Assembly: GCF_000816145.1 (NCBI RefSeq)
Contig: NZ_CP007141.1
Coordinates: forward strand, 1,860,001-1,924,000
Length of the DNA stretch: 64,000 nucleotides
DNA from: Pseudothermotoga hypogea DSM 11164 = NBRC 106472
GTDB taxonomy: Bacteria; Thermotogota; Thermotogae; Thermotogales; DSM-5069
Reading direction: 5' to 3'
Shown: positions 1-8,505 of the stretch, one piece after another
How positions within the stretch are numbered: the stretch's first letter is position 1
Layout of the letters: every line of letters begins with the position of its first letter
The notes under the pieces: model-generated
The model's input: the letters and a program-made list of their open reading frames with translations, nothing else
Told to the model about the DNA's origin: nothing
The model's database searches: none
Position numbers and translations under genes: made by a program

Positions 1-1
1 A

Positions 2-490
2 CTCGTCAAACGTGAGGTTCCCTCCGTCCAGCTTGCGATCGTTTCTGCAATGGCTTCGGACGATCCTGAAGGCTGGATCTTTTTCGAGAAAGTCCTACGC
101 TACGCCGGAACAGATGAGGACATAAAGTTTTGCACGAACCTGAAAGGGGTTGGAAGCAAAGAAGTGAACTCGATACAAAGGAGCAGCACAGTTGCGTTGC
201 ACACAGCCACCAGGGAAGGCTTCGGACTGGTTATCAGTGAAGCTTTGTACAAGAGAGTGCCCGTGGTGGCGAGACCCGTCGGAGGTGTGAAGATCCAAAT
301 CAAACACGGTGAGAACGGTTATCTAACGTGGGAGAAAGATGAACTTGCGGGATATATACTCGAACTGATGAAAGACGAGAATTTGAGAGGAAGAATGGGT
401 GAACAGGGAAGAAAAATCGTGCTGGAGAAGTTCATCACGACGGCGAACCTCATGAATTACTTGAAGACGTTTCTCGAAGTTTTGGGGTGA
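2..490 (+). CDS. treT: Trehalose synthase TreT, C-terminal part (partial)
   Basis: This is the end of a GT4-family glycosyltransferase whose 5' part lies outside the window; the frame is open from the first base. The visible part resembles the trehalose glycosyltransferring synthase TreT, which joins an NDP-glucose and glucose to make trehalose or runs the reverse reaction. It contains the segment SAMASDDPEGWIFFEK and the donor-site signature REGFGLVISEA, with the two glutamates of the E-x7-E motif, followed by a glycine-rich VGGVKIQI stretch. It ends four bases before the TTG start of a ROK regulator, so the two are probably one transcript. A related GT4 enzyme with another acceptor is possible, because the N-terminal half is not visible. 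Confidence 0.78.
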   Translation, partial: LVKREVPSVQLAIVSAMASDDPEGWIFFEKVLRYAGTDEDIKFCTNLKGVGSKEVNSIQRSSTVALHTATREGFGLVISEALYKRVPVVARPVGGVKIQIKHGENGYLTWEKDELAGYILELMKDENLRGRMGEQGRKIVLEKFITTANLMNYLKTFLEVLG

Positions 491-494
491 GAAG

Positions 495-1631
495 TTGCCG
501 GCCCCAGCTCTGAGAAAAGAGAACAAGTTGCGCGTGTTGAAGTGCTTGTTTGAGCATGGGCCCATGTCACGAGCGGAGCTTTCGAGCCTGACAGGCCTTT
601 CGGCAAGCACACTGAGTTACATCGTTCGAGAACTTTTGAACGAAGGTTTCATCGACGTCGCAGAGACCGAACCGAGCAGGGGAAGACCTTCGCAGTTGCT
701 CCGCATCGATGCTTCTCGCTGGTCTGTCATTGGTATCAAGGTAGGACGAGAAGAGGTGCGAGGAGTTCTCTTCGACGCAGCGATGCGTCCTGTAAGGAAA
801 AGCTCGATTCGCATCTTTTCGCACATGAGAAACAACGAAGGTTATGCTTCCGCAGTTTTAGGAATTGTTAAAGAGCTCAAGAGCGAAAGGTTGCTCGGTG
901 TTGGGATCTGTTCGTCCGGTATAGTTTCAGGTGGCGAGATCGTCGTTTCGCACCTCATGAACGTGAGAAGGCTCGATATCAAAAAACTTCTCGAGACTTC
1001 TTTGGACATCGGCAACGTTGTCTTGATGAACGACGTCGACGCACTCGCATATTTTTTGTCCAACCACGAAAAAAACGACTTCCTCGCGGTCAGTTACGGA
1101 ACGGGAATAGGTGCAAGTTTTTGGAACAACGGACACGCAAAACACTTTGAGATAGGACATGCGATCGTCGCGAGCGAAGGAAAATGCTACTGTGGGCAAA
1201 CTGGTTGTCTCGAATATCATTCTTCTGAATACGCCGTGATCAAATCTTACCTTGGAAAAGACATAGATTTCGAAGATTTTGCTATGAACGAGGAAGAAAA
1301 GTACAGATCCATCGTTGAGGAAATCAGGGCGAAGGCCCGATCGAATTTCAAGTCCATGGAAATTCATTACATTGAACCCTTCAGGAGGTTGTCTCTGGTT
1401 CTTGGAAATCTGATCATGGTGCTCAAACCGAGCTCTGTCGTGTTTCTGGGAGAAGGCATCGTGAACGACGATATGGTGAGGTTGTTAAAACGATGTGTTG
1501 AGGAAAAATTCAACGCGGAGTTCATAGGCGATGTGGATTTCCAGCTCGCTCACGCGAACTGGGAAGAAGGCGTTGCACTCGCTACTGTTCGAAAATTCCT
1601 GCCGAAAGTGTTGTCATCGTCCATTTGGTAA
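495..1631 (+). CDS. ROK-family transcriptional regulator, probable trehalose repressor
   Basis: This is a ROK protein of 378 residues. The first ~75 residues form a winged helix-turn-helix (MSRAELSSLTGLSASTLSY), so it is a DNA-binding regulator and not only a sugar kinase. The rest is the actin-like ROK fold, with the zinc site GH...CYCGQTGCLE near residues 218-242. The start is TTG, supported by GGTGAGA overlapping the treT stop codon. Thermotogae use many ROK repressors, each tied to a sugar pathway, and the link to treT suggests that it senses trehalose or glucose. That ligand is inferred from position only. Confidence 0.85.
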   Translation: MPAPALRKENKLRVLKCLFEHGPMSRAELSSLTGLSASTLSYIVRELLNEGFIDVAETEPSRGRPSQLLRIDASRWSVIGIKVGREEVRGVLFDAAMRPVRKSSIRIFSHMRNNEGYASAVLGIVKELKSERLLGVGICSSGIVSGGEIVVSHLMNVRRLDIKKLLETSLDIGNVVLMNDVDALAYFLSNHEKNDFLAVSYGTGIGASFWNNGHAKHFEIGHAIVASEGKCYCGQTGCLEYHSSEYAVIKSYLGKDIDFEDFAMNEEEKYRSIVEEIRAKARSNFKSMEIHYIEPFRRLSLVLGNLIMVLKPSSVVFLGEGIVNDDMVRLLKRCVEEKFNAEFIGDVDFQLAHANWEEGVALATVRKFLPKVLSSSIW

Positions 1632-1642
1632 AGATAGAGAGC

Positions 1643-1671
1643 GCAGGCTTTGACCTGCCCTTGCATTTTTT
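1643..1671 (+). terminator. Weak possible terminator after the ROK gene
   Basis: A 5-bp GC stem (GCAGG at 1643-1647 pairs with CCTGC at 1654-1658) is followed seven bases later by a run of T. The stem is short and the T tract is displaced, so this is only a weak intrinsic terminator. Confidence 0.3.
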
Positions 1672-1733
1672 GGGCGTGGGATCTTTACTTTTTGGTATGA
1701 GAGTAAACGTTGAGTGTTGTTATGTATACAATA

Positions 1734-1762
1734 TGAATCACCTCCATACCGTGGGGTATAAT
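1734..1762 (+). promoter_or_regulatory. Promoter of the peroxiredoxin gene with a small inverted repeat over the -10 box
   Basis: A perfect -10 box TATAAT lies at 1757-1762. The -35 box is poor (TGAATC at 1734-1739, 17-bp spacer). The bases ATACC (1746-1750) and GGTAT (1755-1759) form an inverted repeat that runs into the -10 box, which is where a repressor would bind. A second inverted repeat, TTTACT (1684-1689) and AGTAAA (1702-1707), lies upstream. A peroxide- or iron-responsive regulator would make sense here, but no consensus was recognised. Confidence 0.5.
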
Positions 1763-1794
1763 ATAACTGCAAAGCAAAACAGGGAGGTGTCCTT

Positions 1795-2427
1795 ATGGCG
1801 ATTCCGTTGATAGGTGAAAAGTTTCCAGAGATCGAGGTGGTCACGACACACGGCAAGATGAAGCTTCCAGATGCTTTCAAAGGTAAATGGTTCGTTCTGT
1901 TCAGTCATCCTGCAGATTTCACACCTGTGTGCACGACCGAGTTCGTGGCATTCCAAAAGAGGTACAACCAGTTCAGAGAACTCGGTGCAGAGCTGATTGG
2001 ACTGAGCGTGGATCAAGTGTTTTCGCACATCAAGTGGGTTGAGTGGATCAAGGAGAACATTGGCGTGGAGATCGAATTTCCAATCATTGCAGACACCGGA
2101 AAAGTTGCTGAGATGCTTGGAATGATTCATCCAGCAAAGGGAAGCAACACCGTCAGGGCCGTGTTCTTTGTCGATCCAAATGGTGTCATACGTGCGATAC
2201 TGTATTACCCCCAGGAAGTTGGAAGAAACATGGACGAGATAGTAAGGATCGTCAAGGCCTTCAAGGTTGCCGACGAAAACAAGGTTGCTATACCGGCGGA
2301 CTGGCCGAACAACGAACTGATCGGTGATGAAGTCATCGTTCCACCAGCGACGAGCGTTGAAGAAGCTGCCAAGAGGAAAGAACAGTACAAGTGCTTCGAT
2401 TGGTGGTTCTGCCACAAAAAAATATGA
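1795..2427 (+). CDS. Peroxiredoxin, archaeal-type Prx6 subfamily
   Basis: This thiol peroxidase of 210 residues reduces hydrogen peroxide and alkyl hydroperoxides in the cytoplasm. The peroxidatic cysteine is C46 in the motif [13 protein letters not shown]. The C-terminal extension ends with two further cysteines, C200 and C206 ([12 protein letters not shown]). This is the three-cysteine arrangement of archaeal thiol peroxidases, where a C-terminal cysteine resolves the sulfenic acid. The length and the long C-terminal arm fit the Prx6 subfamily and not AhpC. GGGAGGTG precedes the ATG. A strong terminator follows, then two ferritin-like genes, so this begins an iron and oxygen-defence neighbourhood useful to an anaerobe. 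Confidence 0.92.
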   Translation: MAIPLIGEKFPEIEVVTTHGKMKLPDAFKGKWFVLFSHPADFTPVCTTEFVAFQKRYNQFRELGAELIGLSVDQVFSHIKWVEWIKENIGVEIEFPIIADTGKVAEMLGMIHPAKGSNTVRAVFFVDPNGVIRAILYYPQEVGRNMDEIVRIVKAFKVADENKVAIPADWPNNELIGDEVIVPPATSVEEAAKRKEQYKCFDWWFCHKKI

Positions 2428-2432
2428 GATCG

Positions 2433-2453
2433 AGGCCCCGCTGGGGCCTTTTT
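2433..2453 (+). terminator. Intrinsic terminator after the peroxiredoxin gene
   Basis: A 7-bp stem AGGCCCC / GGGGCCT with a 3-base loop is followed by T5. The sequence CATATAATT follows directly and may give the ferritin gene a -10 box (TATAAT at 2456-2461), but no -35 box is visible. Confidence 0.88.
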
Positions 2454-2482
2454 CATATAATTCTGTTAGGAGGTGTTGAGTC

Positions 2483-2971
2483 ATGATCCCCAAGGAGATC
2501 GAAAAGGCTTTCAACGAGCAGATCAAGAAGGAACTCGATTCGGCTTATCTCTATCTTTCAATGGCCGCATACTTTGAACACGAAAATCTCGAAGGAATGG
2601 CCCACTGGATGAAGAAACAAGCCCAGGAAGAAGTTGGTCACGCGATGAAATTTTTCGAGCACATCAACGAGCGTGGTGGAAGGGTGGAGTTGTACGCACT
2701 GGACGAACCAAGGAAAGATTGGTCTTCGCCGTTGGAAGTCTTCAAACACACTTACGAGCACGAGCAAAAAGTTACGGCAAGCATAAACAACCTCGTTGAT
2801 CTTGCAAGAAAGTTGAACGACAGCGCTTCCCTTGTCTTTTTGAACTGGTTCGTTAACGAGCAGATTGAAGAAGAGGCAAATGCCCAGAAGATTTTGTCTT
2901 TGCTCGAGCGTATAAAAGATAGCTTTGCTGGTATAATAATGCTTGATGCACAATTAGCAAAGAGGGAGTGA
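2483..2971 (+). CDS. ftnA: Ferritin, non-haem iron storage protein
   Basis: This 162-residue bacterial ferritin oxidises Fe(II) at a diiron centre and stores the iron in a 24-subunit shell. The ferroxidase residues are all visible: E17, Y24, E50 and H53 in QEEVGHAMKF, then E94, Q127 and E130 in NEQIEEE. Length and spacing match FtnA-type ferritins, and there is no haem-binding methionine typical of bacterioferritin. The ribosome site TAGGAGGTG precedes the ATG. Its stop codon is followed within a few bases by a second ferritin-fold gene, so the two are co-transcribed. Storing iron beside a peroxidase limits Fenton chemistry. Confidence 0.93.
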   Translation: MIPKEIEKAFNEQIKKELDSAYLYLSMAAYFEHENLEGMAHWMKKQAQEEVGHAMKFFEHINERGGRVELYALDEPRKDWSSPLEVFKHTYEHEQKVTASINNLVDLARKLNDSASLVFLNWFVNEQIEEEANAQKILSLLERIKDSFAGIIMLDAQLAKRE

Positions 2972-2976
2972 TCTTC

Positions 2977-3462
2977 ATGTTCAACATCGATGAGATTTTC
3001 GAAATGGCCGAGCAGATCGAAAGAAACGGCGTTGTTTTCTACAATAAAGCTGCTGAGATGTTTCCAGAATACACCAAAAAGAACATCTTTTTGAAGCTTG
3101 CAGAGATGGAAAAAGAACACGAGAAGAGGTTTCATCAGATGAGACTCGATCTCGCTAACAAGGAAAGAGAGATCTCTCAGTTCCTCGATCCTCAAGGCGA
3201 GGCTGCAGCTTATCTGAGAGCGATGGTGAGTGGTAAGGTGTTCGACGCAAAGCTCGATCCAACAACGAGATTCAACCAGGTCAGATCGCTCTCGGAAGTG
3301 CTGAGAATAGCGATCGACGTTGAAAAAGATTCGATAATCTTCTACCTGGGCCTGAAAGAAATGATTCCACAGGGACTCGGTAGGGACAAGATCGGTCTGA
3401 TAGTTCGTGAAGAGATGTCTCATGTAACAATACTCAGCGATCTTCTCGAAAAACTTTCTTGA
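2977..3462 (+). CDS. Rubrerythrin-like ferritin-fold diiron protein, no rubredoxin domain
   Basis: This 161-residue protein has two E...ExxH-type half-sites of a ferritin-like four-helix bundle: AEQIERNG with EMEKEHEKR in the first half, and DVEKDS with REEMSHVTIL in the second. There is no CxxC rubredoxin domain at either end, so it is a stand-alone diiron module (the YhjR/Rbr-like class), probably a peroxidase or iron-binding protein. A GTG nine bases upstream overlaps the ferritin stop codon, but AGAGGGAG is spaced for the ATG used here. It sits between ferritin and a MIP18-type gene, which supports a role in iron handling under oxidative stress. Confidence 0.8.
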   Translation: MFNIDEIFEMAEQIERNGVVFYNKAAEMFPEYTKKNIFLKLAEMEKEHEKRFHQMRLDLANKEREISQFLDPQGEAAAYLRAMVSGKVFDAKLDPTTRFNQVRSLSEVLRIAIDVEKDSIIFYLGLKEMIPQGLGRDKIGLIVREEMSHVTILSDLLEKLS

Positions 3463-3474
3463 GGGGATGTTAGC

Positions 3475-3774
3475 TTGATCACGAAGGAAAAGGTACTTGA
3501 AGCTTTGAAACAAGTCATTGATTTCGAGATAGGTTTGGACATCGTGAACCTCGGGCTCGTGTACGATGTGGCCATAGACAACGAAAACAACGTGACGGTC
3601 ACGATGACGATGACAACACCAGCGTGTCCTCTGGCTGGGCTCATCTTGCAGGATGCTGAAGACAAGGTCAGGCAGATCGAAGGCGTGAAAGATGTCAAGA
3701 TCAACCTGACATTCGATCCACCCTGGACACCCGACAGAATGAGCGAGGAGATAAGAAAAAAGTTTGGGATATGA
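3475..3774 (+). CDS. MIP18-family (DUF59) protein, SufT-like Fe-S assembly factor
   Basis: This 99-residue MIP18-family protein is close to the small stand-alone DUF59 proteins of Thermotoga. The family assists iron-sulfur cluster assembly or delivery (SufT, PaaD). Visible landmarks are the conserved cysteine in PACPLAGLIL near residue 45 and the C-terminal DPPWTPDRMS. The start is TTG behind GAGGGGATG. The last codon overlaps the prmC start (ATGA), so translation is coupled. Its position after two iron-binding ferritin-fold genes fits an Fe-S role, although the exact client is not known from sequence. Confidence 0.87.
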   Translation: MITKEKVLEALKQVIDFEIGLDIVNLGLVYDVAIDNENNVTVTMTMTTPACPLAGLILQDAEDKVRQIEGVKDVKINLTFDPPWTPDRMSEEIRKKFGI

Positions 3775-4589
3775 AACTGAGAGAGCTTTACACGATTCTC
3801 AAAGACGTCCTGAAAGAGGCCTCCGAATCGCCAGGTTCGGAGGCTTTGTCCATACTCAGCAAAGTTACCTCCCAGACCCGCGAAAGGTTGCTGATGAACT
3901 TCGAAGAAGAAATTCCCGAGAAAGTGTGTCAAGTGGCGATCTCACTCGCGAAGAAACGCGCGAGTGGCTATCCACTACAGTACATAACAGAACGATGTTA
4001 TTTTTACGGCTTGGAACTCCACGTGTGCGAAGGGGTGTTCGTGCCACGCATCGAGACGGAAATCCTGGTCGACTTGGCTTTGGAACTCATCGAAGAAAGG
4101 CGTTTCAAGGTGGTGGCGGACATAGGCACCGGTACGGGCTGCATAGCTATAGCGATCGCGCTCAGAAGTGAAGGCGAAGTTTTCGCAACGGATGTGAGTG
4201 AAAAAGCCCTCGAGGTTGCCAAGCGTAACGTTGAACGGTACAGAGCACGTGTCCAGCTTCTGAAGGGTGCATATTTGACTCCCTTGCTGCCTGTCCTCAG
4301 TGATGTTCAACTCATCGTTTCGAATCCGCCGTACGTTCCAACAGGTGCCAAACTACCACTCGACGTTTTAAGAGAACCACACGAGGCACTCTTTGCCGGT
4401 GAAGATGGACTCGAGTTCTACCGAAATTTCTTTTCCGATCCTTCCCTCCTCACTCGAAAAACGATCATCATGGAGATGTCACCAGAACAGGAAGATCCAT
4501 TGAGGGCTTTGCTCAAAGATCTTGGAACGATCACTTTCTTTAAGGACCAGTTTAACAGAACGAGGTTCTTCAGACTCGACGTTGCATGA
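3771..4589 (+). CDS. prmC: Release factor glutamine methyltransferase PrmC (HemK)
   Basis: PrmC methylates the glutamine of the GGQ motif in release factors RF1 and RF2, using S-adenosylmethionine. The 272-residue protein has the N-terminal helical domain (~1-80), a SAM-binding motif I, VADIGTGTGCIAIAIA, near residue 115, and the diagnostic catalytic motif SNPPYVP near residue 183. Length is normal for the family. The ATG overlaps the upstream stop as ATGA, so it is translationally coupled to the MIP18-family gene. There is no functional link to that neighbour; co-transcription is probably due to genome compaction. Confidence 0.93.
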   Translation: MKLRELYTILKDVLKEASESPGSEALSILSKVTSQTRERLLMNFEEEIPEKVCQVAISLAKKRASGYPLQYITERCYFYGLELHVCEGVFVPRIETEILVDLALELIEERRFKVVADIGTGTGCIAIAIALRSEGEVFATDVSEKALEVAKRNVERYRARVQLLKGAYLTPLLPVLSDVQLIVSNPPYVPTGAKLPLDVLREPHEALFAGEDGLEFYRNFFSDPSLLTRKTIIMEMSPEQEDPLRALLKDLGTITFFKDQFNRTRFFRLDVA

Positions 4590-4627
4590 TAGAATAATTC
4601 GTGGAACTAACTTTTGGGGTGATCACC

Positions 4628-6355
4628 TTGAAAAGGTTACTCAAGTACGCAAAGCCCTACGCGTGGTTTTTTGTGCTTGCGATATTCGTGGTGCTCGTCT
4701 CAGCCGTGGTGGATCTGTTGCCACCACAGCTGATCAGAACGATCATAGACGGTTATTTGAACAACGAGGCTTTGTCCGAGTCTGAGAGACTCTCTGGGAT
4801 CTCCAGGCTTGGTTTCGCAGTGGTGGGTGTGTTCGCGGCACAATTCTTGTTTGGCTATCTCAGCACTTTTATCACGTCGTACTTAGGCAACAGGATCGTT
4901 CACGATGTGCGTACGGAGCTTTTTAGAAAGGTTCTTCGCTTGCCCATGTCCTTCTTTGACAGAAACCCATCGGGTAGGATCACCACCAGGATCGTCAACG
5001 ATACCCAGAACATACAAGAGTTCTTCACGAGCGTCATCACGGCGATGGTGAAGGATGTGTTTCTCCTCGCAGGTACGATATACTTCCTGGTTCGTCTCAG
5101 CCCGAGACTGTTCGCAACGAGCAGCTTCATTTTCCCCATCATAGCGGTTGCGATGATCCTGTTCAGATACTTCGATCTGAAAGTCTACAGAGAAGTGCGG
5201 ACCAACTTAGCGAAAGTGAATGCTTACCTTGCGGAGCACATCAGCGGGATGAGCGTGATAAAACTTTTCCTCGCTGAGGATTATAAAAGAAAAGAATTTG
5301 ACTCGGTGAACTCGGAACTCTATAGATCTCAGCTCAAACAGCTTTACGTGTTCGGCATCTTTCGACCTTTCATAAGCTTTGTGAGGCACATGGCCACGAG
5401 TGCGATCATTTACTTTGGAGCGAGAATGATCTTGCAGCAGAGCATCAGATTCGGTGAACTCTACGCCTTCATTTCCTATATAGACACCTTCATGAGACCG
5501 TTGGAAGATATTTCCGAAAAATACGACATAATCCAGAACACCACGGCCTCGTGCGAAAAGATATTCTCCCTTATGGACGAACAACCAGAACCGAGCGGAA
5601 AGAAAAACAGCGATCTGAGGATTGAAAAGGGCAAGCTGGAATTCGAAGATGTCTGGTTCAGTTACGATTCAGAAAGGTGGATCTTGAAGGGGATCAATGT
5701 CGTTTTCAATCCCGGAGAACTGACCGCAATTGTTGGCGAAACGGGTGCGGGAAAGACGTCCTTGATGAACCTTATCAACGGACTTTACGTACCACAGAAG
5801 GGACGGATCCTCATCGATGGGAAAGACATGTTCGAGTACGATCTGACGAGAATCAGGAAGCAAATAGCAGCAGTTCCCCAGGATGTGATTCTGTTCACAG
5901 GAACGATTCTTGACAACGTGAGATTGTTCGACGAATCCTACAGCGAAGAACAGGTCGTCGAGGCCCTCAAGAAGGTCCACGCTTACGACATCGTGTCTCA
6001 CCTGACTGATGGAATCCACACCAAGATCGTCGAAAGAGGTTACACGCTCTCCGCCGGTGAGAGACAGCTCATCGCTCTCGCGCGTGCCGTTTTGTTCGAC
6101 GCCAAGATCCTCATACTCGACGAAGCCACGAGCAACATCGATGTGGAAACTGAAACAAGAATAGAGGCAGCGATAAGAGAACTTTCCAAAGAAAAGACCA
6201 TGATCATGATCGCACACAGACTTTCCACCGTGAAGAACGCGGACAGAATACTGGTCGTGCATAACGGTAAGATAGTTGAAGAAGGCAAGCACGCACAGCT
6301 ACTGGCACGACAGGGCGTGTACTATCAACTTTATCAAATTCAGTTCGCCTCGTGA
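4628..6355 (+). CDS. ABC exporter half-transporter (permease fused to ATPase)
   Basis: This is a half-size type I ABC exporter of 575 residues that should work as a homodimer in the membrane. The N-terminal ~310 residues hold about six membrane helices, with an intracellular-loop region rich in DRNPSGRITTRIVND. The ATPase domain has Walker A (GETGAGKTSL), the Q-loop (VPQDVIL), the signature LSAGERQ, Walker B (KILILDEATS) and the H-loop (IAHRLSTV). A GTG at 4601 would add nine residues, but GGGGTGATC is spaced for the TTG used here. The substrate cannot be told. It ends three bases before a convergent kinase gene. Confidence 0.9.
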   Translation: MKRLLKYAKPYAWFFVLAIFVVLVSAVVDLLPPQLIRTIIDGYLNNEALSESERLSGISRLGFAVVGVFAAQFLFGYLSTFITSYLGNRIVHDVRTELFRKVLRLPMSFFDRNPSGRITTRIVNDTQNIQEFFTSVITAMVKDVFLLAGTIYFLVRLSPRLFATSSFIFPIIAVAMILFRYFDLKVYREVRTNLAKVNAYLAEHISGMSVIKLFLAEDYKRKEFDSVNSELYRSQLKQLYVFGIFRPFISFVRHMATSAIIYFGARMILQQSIRFGELYAFISYIDTFMRPLEDISEKYDIIQNTTASCEKIFSLMDEQPEPSGKKNSDLRIEKGKLEFEDVWFSYDSERWILKGINVVFNPGELTAIVGETGAGKTSLMNLINGLYVPQKGRILIDGKDMFEYDLTRIRKQIAAVPQDVILFTGTILDNVRLFDESYSEEQVVEALKKVHAYDIVSHLTDGIHTKIVERGYTLSAGERQLIALARAVLFDAKILILDEATSNIDVETETRIEAAIRELSKEKTMIMIAHRLSTVKNADRILVVHNGKIVEEGKHAQLLARQGVYYQLYQIQFAS

Positions 6356-6358
6356 TTC

Positions 6359-7801
6359 TCAAAGCTTCTCTGCCCACAACTCGTACAGTTTCTGATAATA
6401 AGGCACGAGCTTCTCGTCCGGTTCGTAGACCTCGAGCTCACCTTTCAGTGCTTCCATAGCCTTTTTTCTGTGATCTTCACCAAGCAGGTGCCAGATCGCT
6501 CCTAAGGCGGTTCCCTGTCTCTTGCTCTGTACGATAACCCTCTGATTGATGACAGTCGCGAGCATCTTGGTCCACACGTCGGCTCTGGTCAGGCCACCGG
6601 TCGAGTAGATCCGATCACACTGCTTGGGTAGAAGTTTCACCACATCAAAGATCCTTCTAAGATTCAGGATGATGCCCTCCAAAACGCTTCGTGCCACCAT
6701 CCATTCTGTCGTATCACCGCGAAGATTCAAGAATTTTGCGCTGAGTCTTGGATCCAGTTCCGGAAATCTCTCGCTGAACACGAACGGATAGAACAGAACA
6801 GCGCGCGAGATGTCCACGTTGTGGAAGTTCTCTTCGATCGATTTTATGATCTGTACATGGTCGTGTCTGGAGAACAGTTTCACGTACCAGTCGAAGACAA
6901 TCCCACCGTTGCTCGTCGCCACTCCATCGATGTAATGGTCTTCGTCCACAACGTAACACCACACACCAGGTGATGGATAATCCTTCGGTGGCTCACTCAC
7001 GATGGACCTTATCGCCGCACTGCTGCTCGAAGAGATGGTCACCGAATCGTCCACACCTGCGCCGGAACCTATGCTCGAAGCTGCGGCGTCCGAGATACCC
7101 GCAAAAACGATCGTGCCTTTGGAGAATCCCGTTCTTTCACACGCTTCCTTGATCATCTCTCTTGCGAAACGTGGCGAGACGAGCTCCGGCAACTTGGTTT
7201 CATCGACGTTTGCCAACGCTTTGAGAACGTCGGTCAACCAAACTTTTCTGTGAATGTCCAAGAATCCTGTTCCAGAAGCAACGGAAATATCACTGACCAG
7301 AGTTCCGGTGAGTCTGTAGAATATGTAATCCTTGATCGAGACGATCTTACACGCTCTTTCGATCTTTTCGGGTTGGTTCTGTGCGAACCACATGAGTTTG
7401 AAGAGAGGATACGCGAAGTTGCTTGCGCAACCTGCCGTGTTTTGGAGGAACTTTGTGAGTTCTCTATCCTTCTTCACCTGGAACACCTGGGGTATGGACC
7501 GTTCATCTACCCAAGGAACGACGTTACCCATGGGCTCAAAGTTCTTATCGAGAAAGAGCAGAGAATGCAGCATGCTGTCGAGAACGATACCATCAACGTG
7601 GTGAAACTCCTCTCCCACTCTCTTCAACGCTCTGAACACGGCGTTCTCGATCTGGAAAGGGTCCTGCTCGAACATAGAGGGACCAACACTGAACACATCG
7701 TAAGGTTCGCTGACGTCAAGCAAAACCTTCAACGCTTCAGAATCGTAGAGGATCACCTTCACAGCAGTCGTACCTATGTCTACACCGACGTATATTCCCA
7801 C
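6359..7801 (-). CDS. FGGY-family carbohydrate kinase, gluconokinase-like
   Basis: This is an FGGY sugar kinase of 480 residues. The phosphate-binding motif VGVDIGTTAVKVILYD is at the N-terminus, and the second ATP-binding region is at IYSTGGLTRADVW. The segment SVASGTGFLDIHRKVW resembles gluconokinases of this family more than xylulokinase or glycerol kinase. The start is GTG, with GGAGGTG six bases upstream; a GTG at 7816 lacks such a site. It is divergent from a TRAP transporter, an SDR and a 2-hydroxyacid dehydrogenase, which fits phosphorylation of gluconate made from imported keto-acids. The substrate is inferred from similarity and context. Confidence 0.82.
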   Translation of the reverse strand: MGIYVGVDIGTTAVKVILYDSEALKVLLDVSEPYDVFSVGPSMFEQDPFQIENAVFRALKRVGEEFHHVDGIVLDSMLHSLLFLDKNFEPMGNVVPWVDERSIPQVFQVKKDRELTKFLQNTAGCASNFAYPLFKLMWFAQNQPEKIERACKIVSIKDYIFYRLTGTLVSDISVASGTGFLDIHRKVWLTDVLKALANVDETKLPELVSPRFAREMIKEACERTGFSKGTIVFAGISDAAASSIGSGAGVDDSVTISSSSSAAIRSIVSEPPKDYPSPGVWCYVVDEDHYIDGVATSNGGIVFDWYVKLFSRHDHVQIIKSIEENFHNVDISRAVLFYPFVFSERFPELDPRLSAKFLNLRGDTTEWMVARSVLEGIILNLRRIFDVVKLLPKQCDRIYSTGGLTRADVWTKMLATVINQRVIVQSKRQGTALGAIWHLLGEDHRKKAMEALKGELEVYEPDEKLVPYYQKLYELWAEKL

Positions 7802-8404
7802 CTGCGACACCTCCACACGGCTATGTTACACCAAGCCAACCAGTGCGGCAAGACCTGGGCTGAGAAAACATCCAGACAAGCGATGCGAGTGTTTCCATGA
7901 GTGTTGTGTTTCTGCATGCGTCGGAACCGACAAACAGGTACATCGCATAAATTACTTCTACCGATTTCGAGTTTCTTGCTCGAGAAGAAATTGACCGATA
8001 CGCAGGTGATACAGTAACACTGCCTTACAGAGTGGTAGATTTAGAGCAACTGTTTTGAAGAAAAGCAAGAAGTCGACCTGAAAACCGCGCATGGGACTCG
8101 TTTCCAGGGTTTCCTATGATTCAAAGCAACATGCAAAATCCCCCAAATAAGAGTCAAAACTAACATAGAAGAGTCCACGCGGTCCAGCGAGATATCCTTA
8201 TCCTTATATCTTCGCTTCTTTGATAGTCAGACACCATGGTGTAGAAAAAATTCAGTGCAATCGCGAGATCGATGATTCTGCATCACGCTGACTGGGCTTG
8301 CACCATGAGACCTGTCAACAGAAACGAACGCAAAAGCGTTTCCGGTAAGCACTTCATAACGCTTTTACAGCTGGATTGGAAACCTTTGAGAAACGTTAAC
8401 AGAT
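7802..8404. other. 603-base gap without an intact gene; possible gene remnants
   Basis: No complete gene was found. Two short stretches read like real protein but have no start. On the plus strand 7951-8058 gives ~35 residues including REEIDRYAGDTVTLPYR. On the minus strand about 8284-8160 gives ~40 residues including DLAIALNFFYTMVSDY. Both are bounded by stop codons. They could be decayed gene ends. A plus-strand terminator directly after this gap also suggests that something here was or is transcribed. Confidence 0.3.
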
Positions 8405-8431
8405 GACCCCTGTTGCAAGGGGTCCCTTTTT
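8405..8431 (+). terminator. Intrinsic terminator upstream of the TRAP operon
   Basis: A perfect 7-bp stem GACCCCT / AGGGGTC with a 6-base loop is followed by T5. No intact plus-strand gene lies upstream, so it ends either an unseen RNA or the transcript of a decayed gene. Confidence 0.8.
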
Positions 8432-8441
8432 CATATATAAT
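8413..8441 (+). promoter_or_regulatory. Promoter of the TRAP transporter operon
   Basis: The -35 box TTGCAA (8413-8418) and -10 box TATAAT (8436-8441) are 17 bp apart. The -35 box lies in the loop and descending arm of the terminator hairpin. The predicted start of transcription, about 8448, falls at the left edge of a large inverted repeat. Confidence 0.6.
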
Positions 8442-8443
8442 TT

Positions 8444-8480
8444 TTTTGACATCCCACTACTTTGTGGGAGTTTGTCAAAA
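8444..8480 (+). promoter_or_regulatory. Large inverted repeat at the transcription start of the TRAP operon
   Basis: TTTTGACA (8444-8451) plus TCCCAC (8452-8457) pair with GTGGGA (8464-8469) and TGTCAAAA (8473-8480), with a 3-base bulge. It could be an operator for the RpiR regulator encoded in this operon, or an RNA hairpin at the very 5' end of the message. The choice cannot be made from sequence. Confidence 0.6.
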
Positions 8481-8505
8481 TATTTTTCTCAAAGGGGGAG
8501 TAGTT

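Noticed and set aside
1738-2526. A 262-residue open frame opposite the peroxiredoxin gene
   Set aside because: It is antisense to a confident gene, has no motif, and crosses its promoter and terminator.
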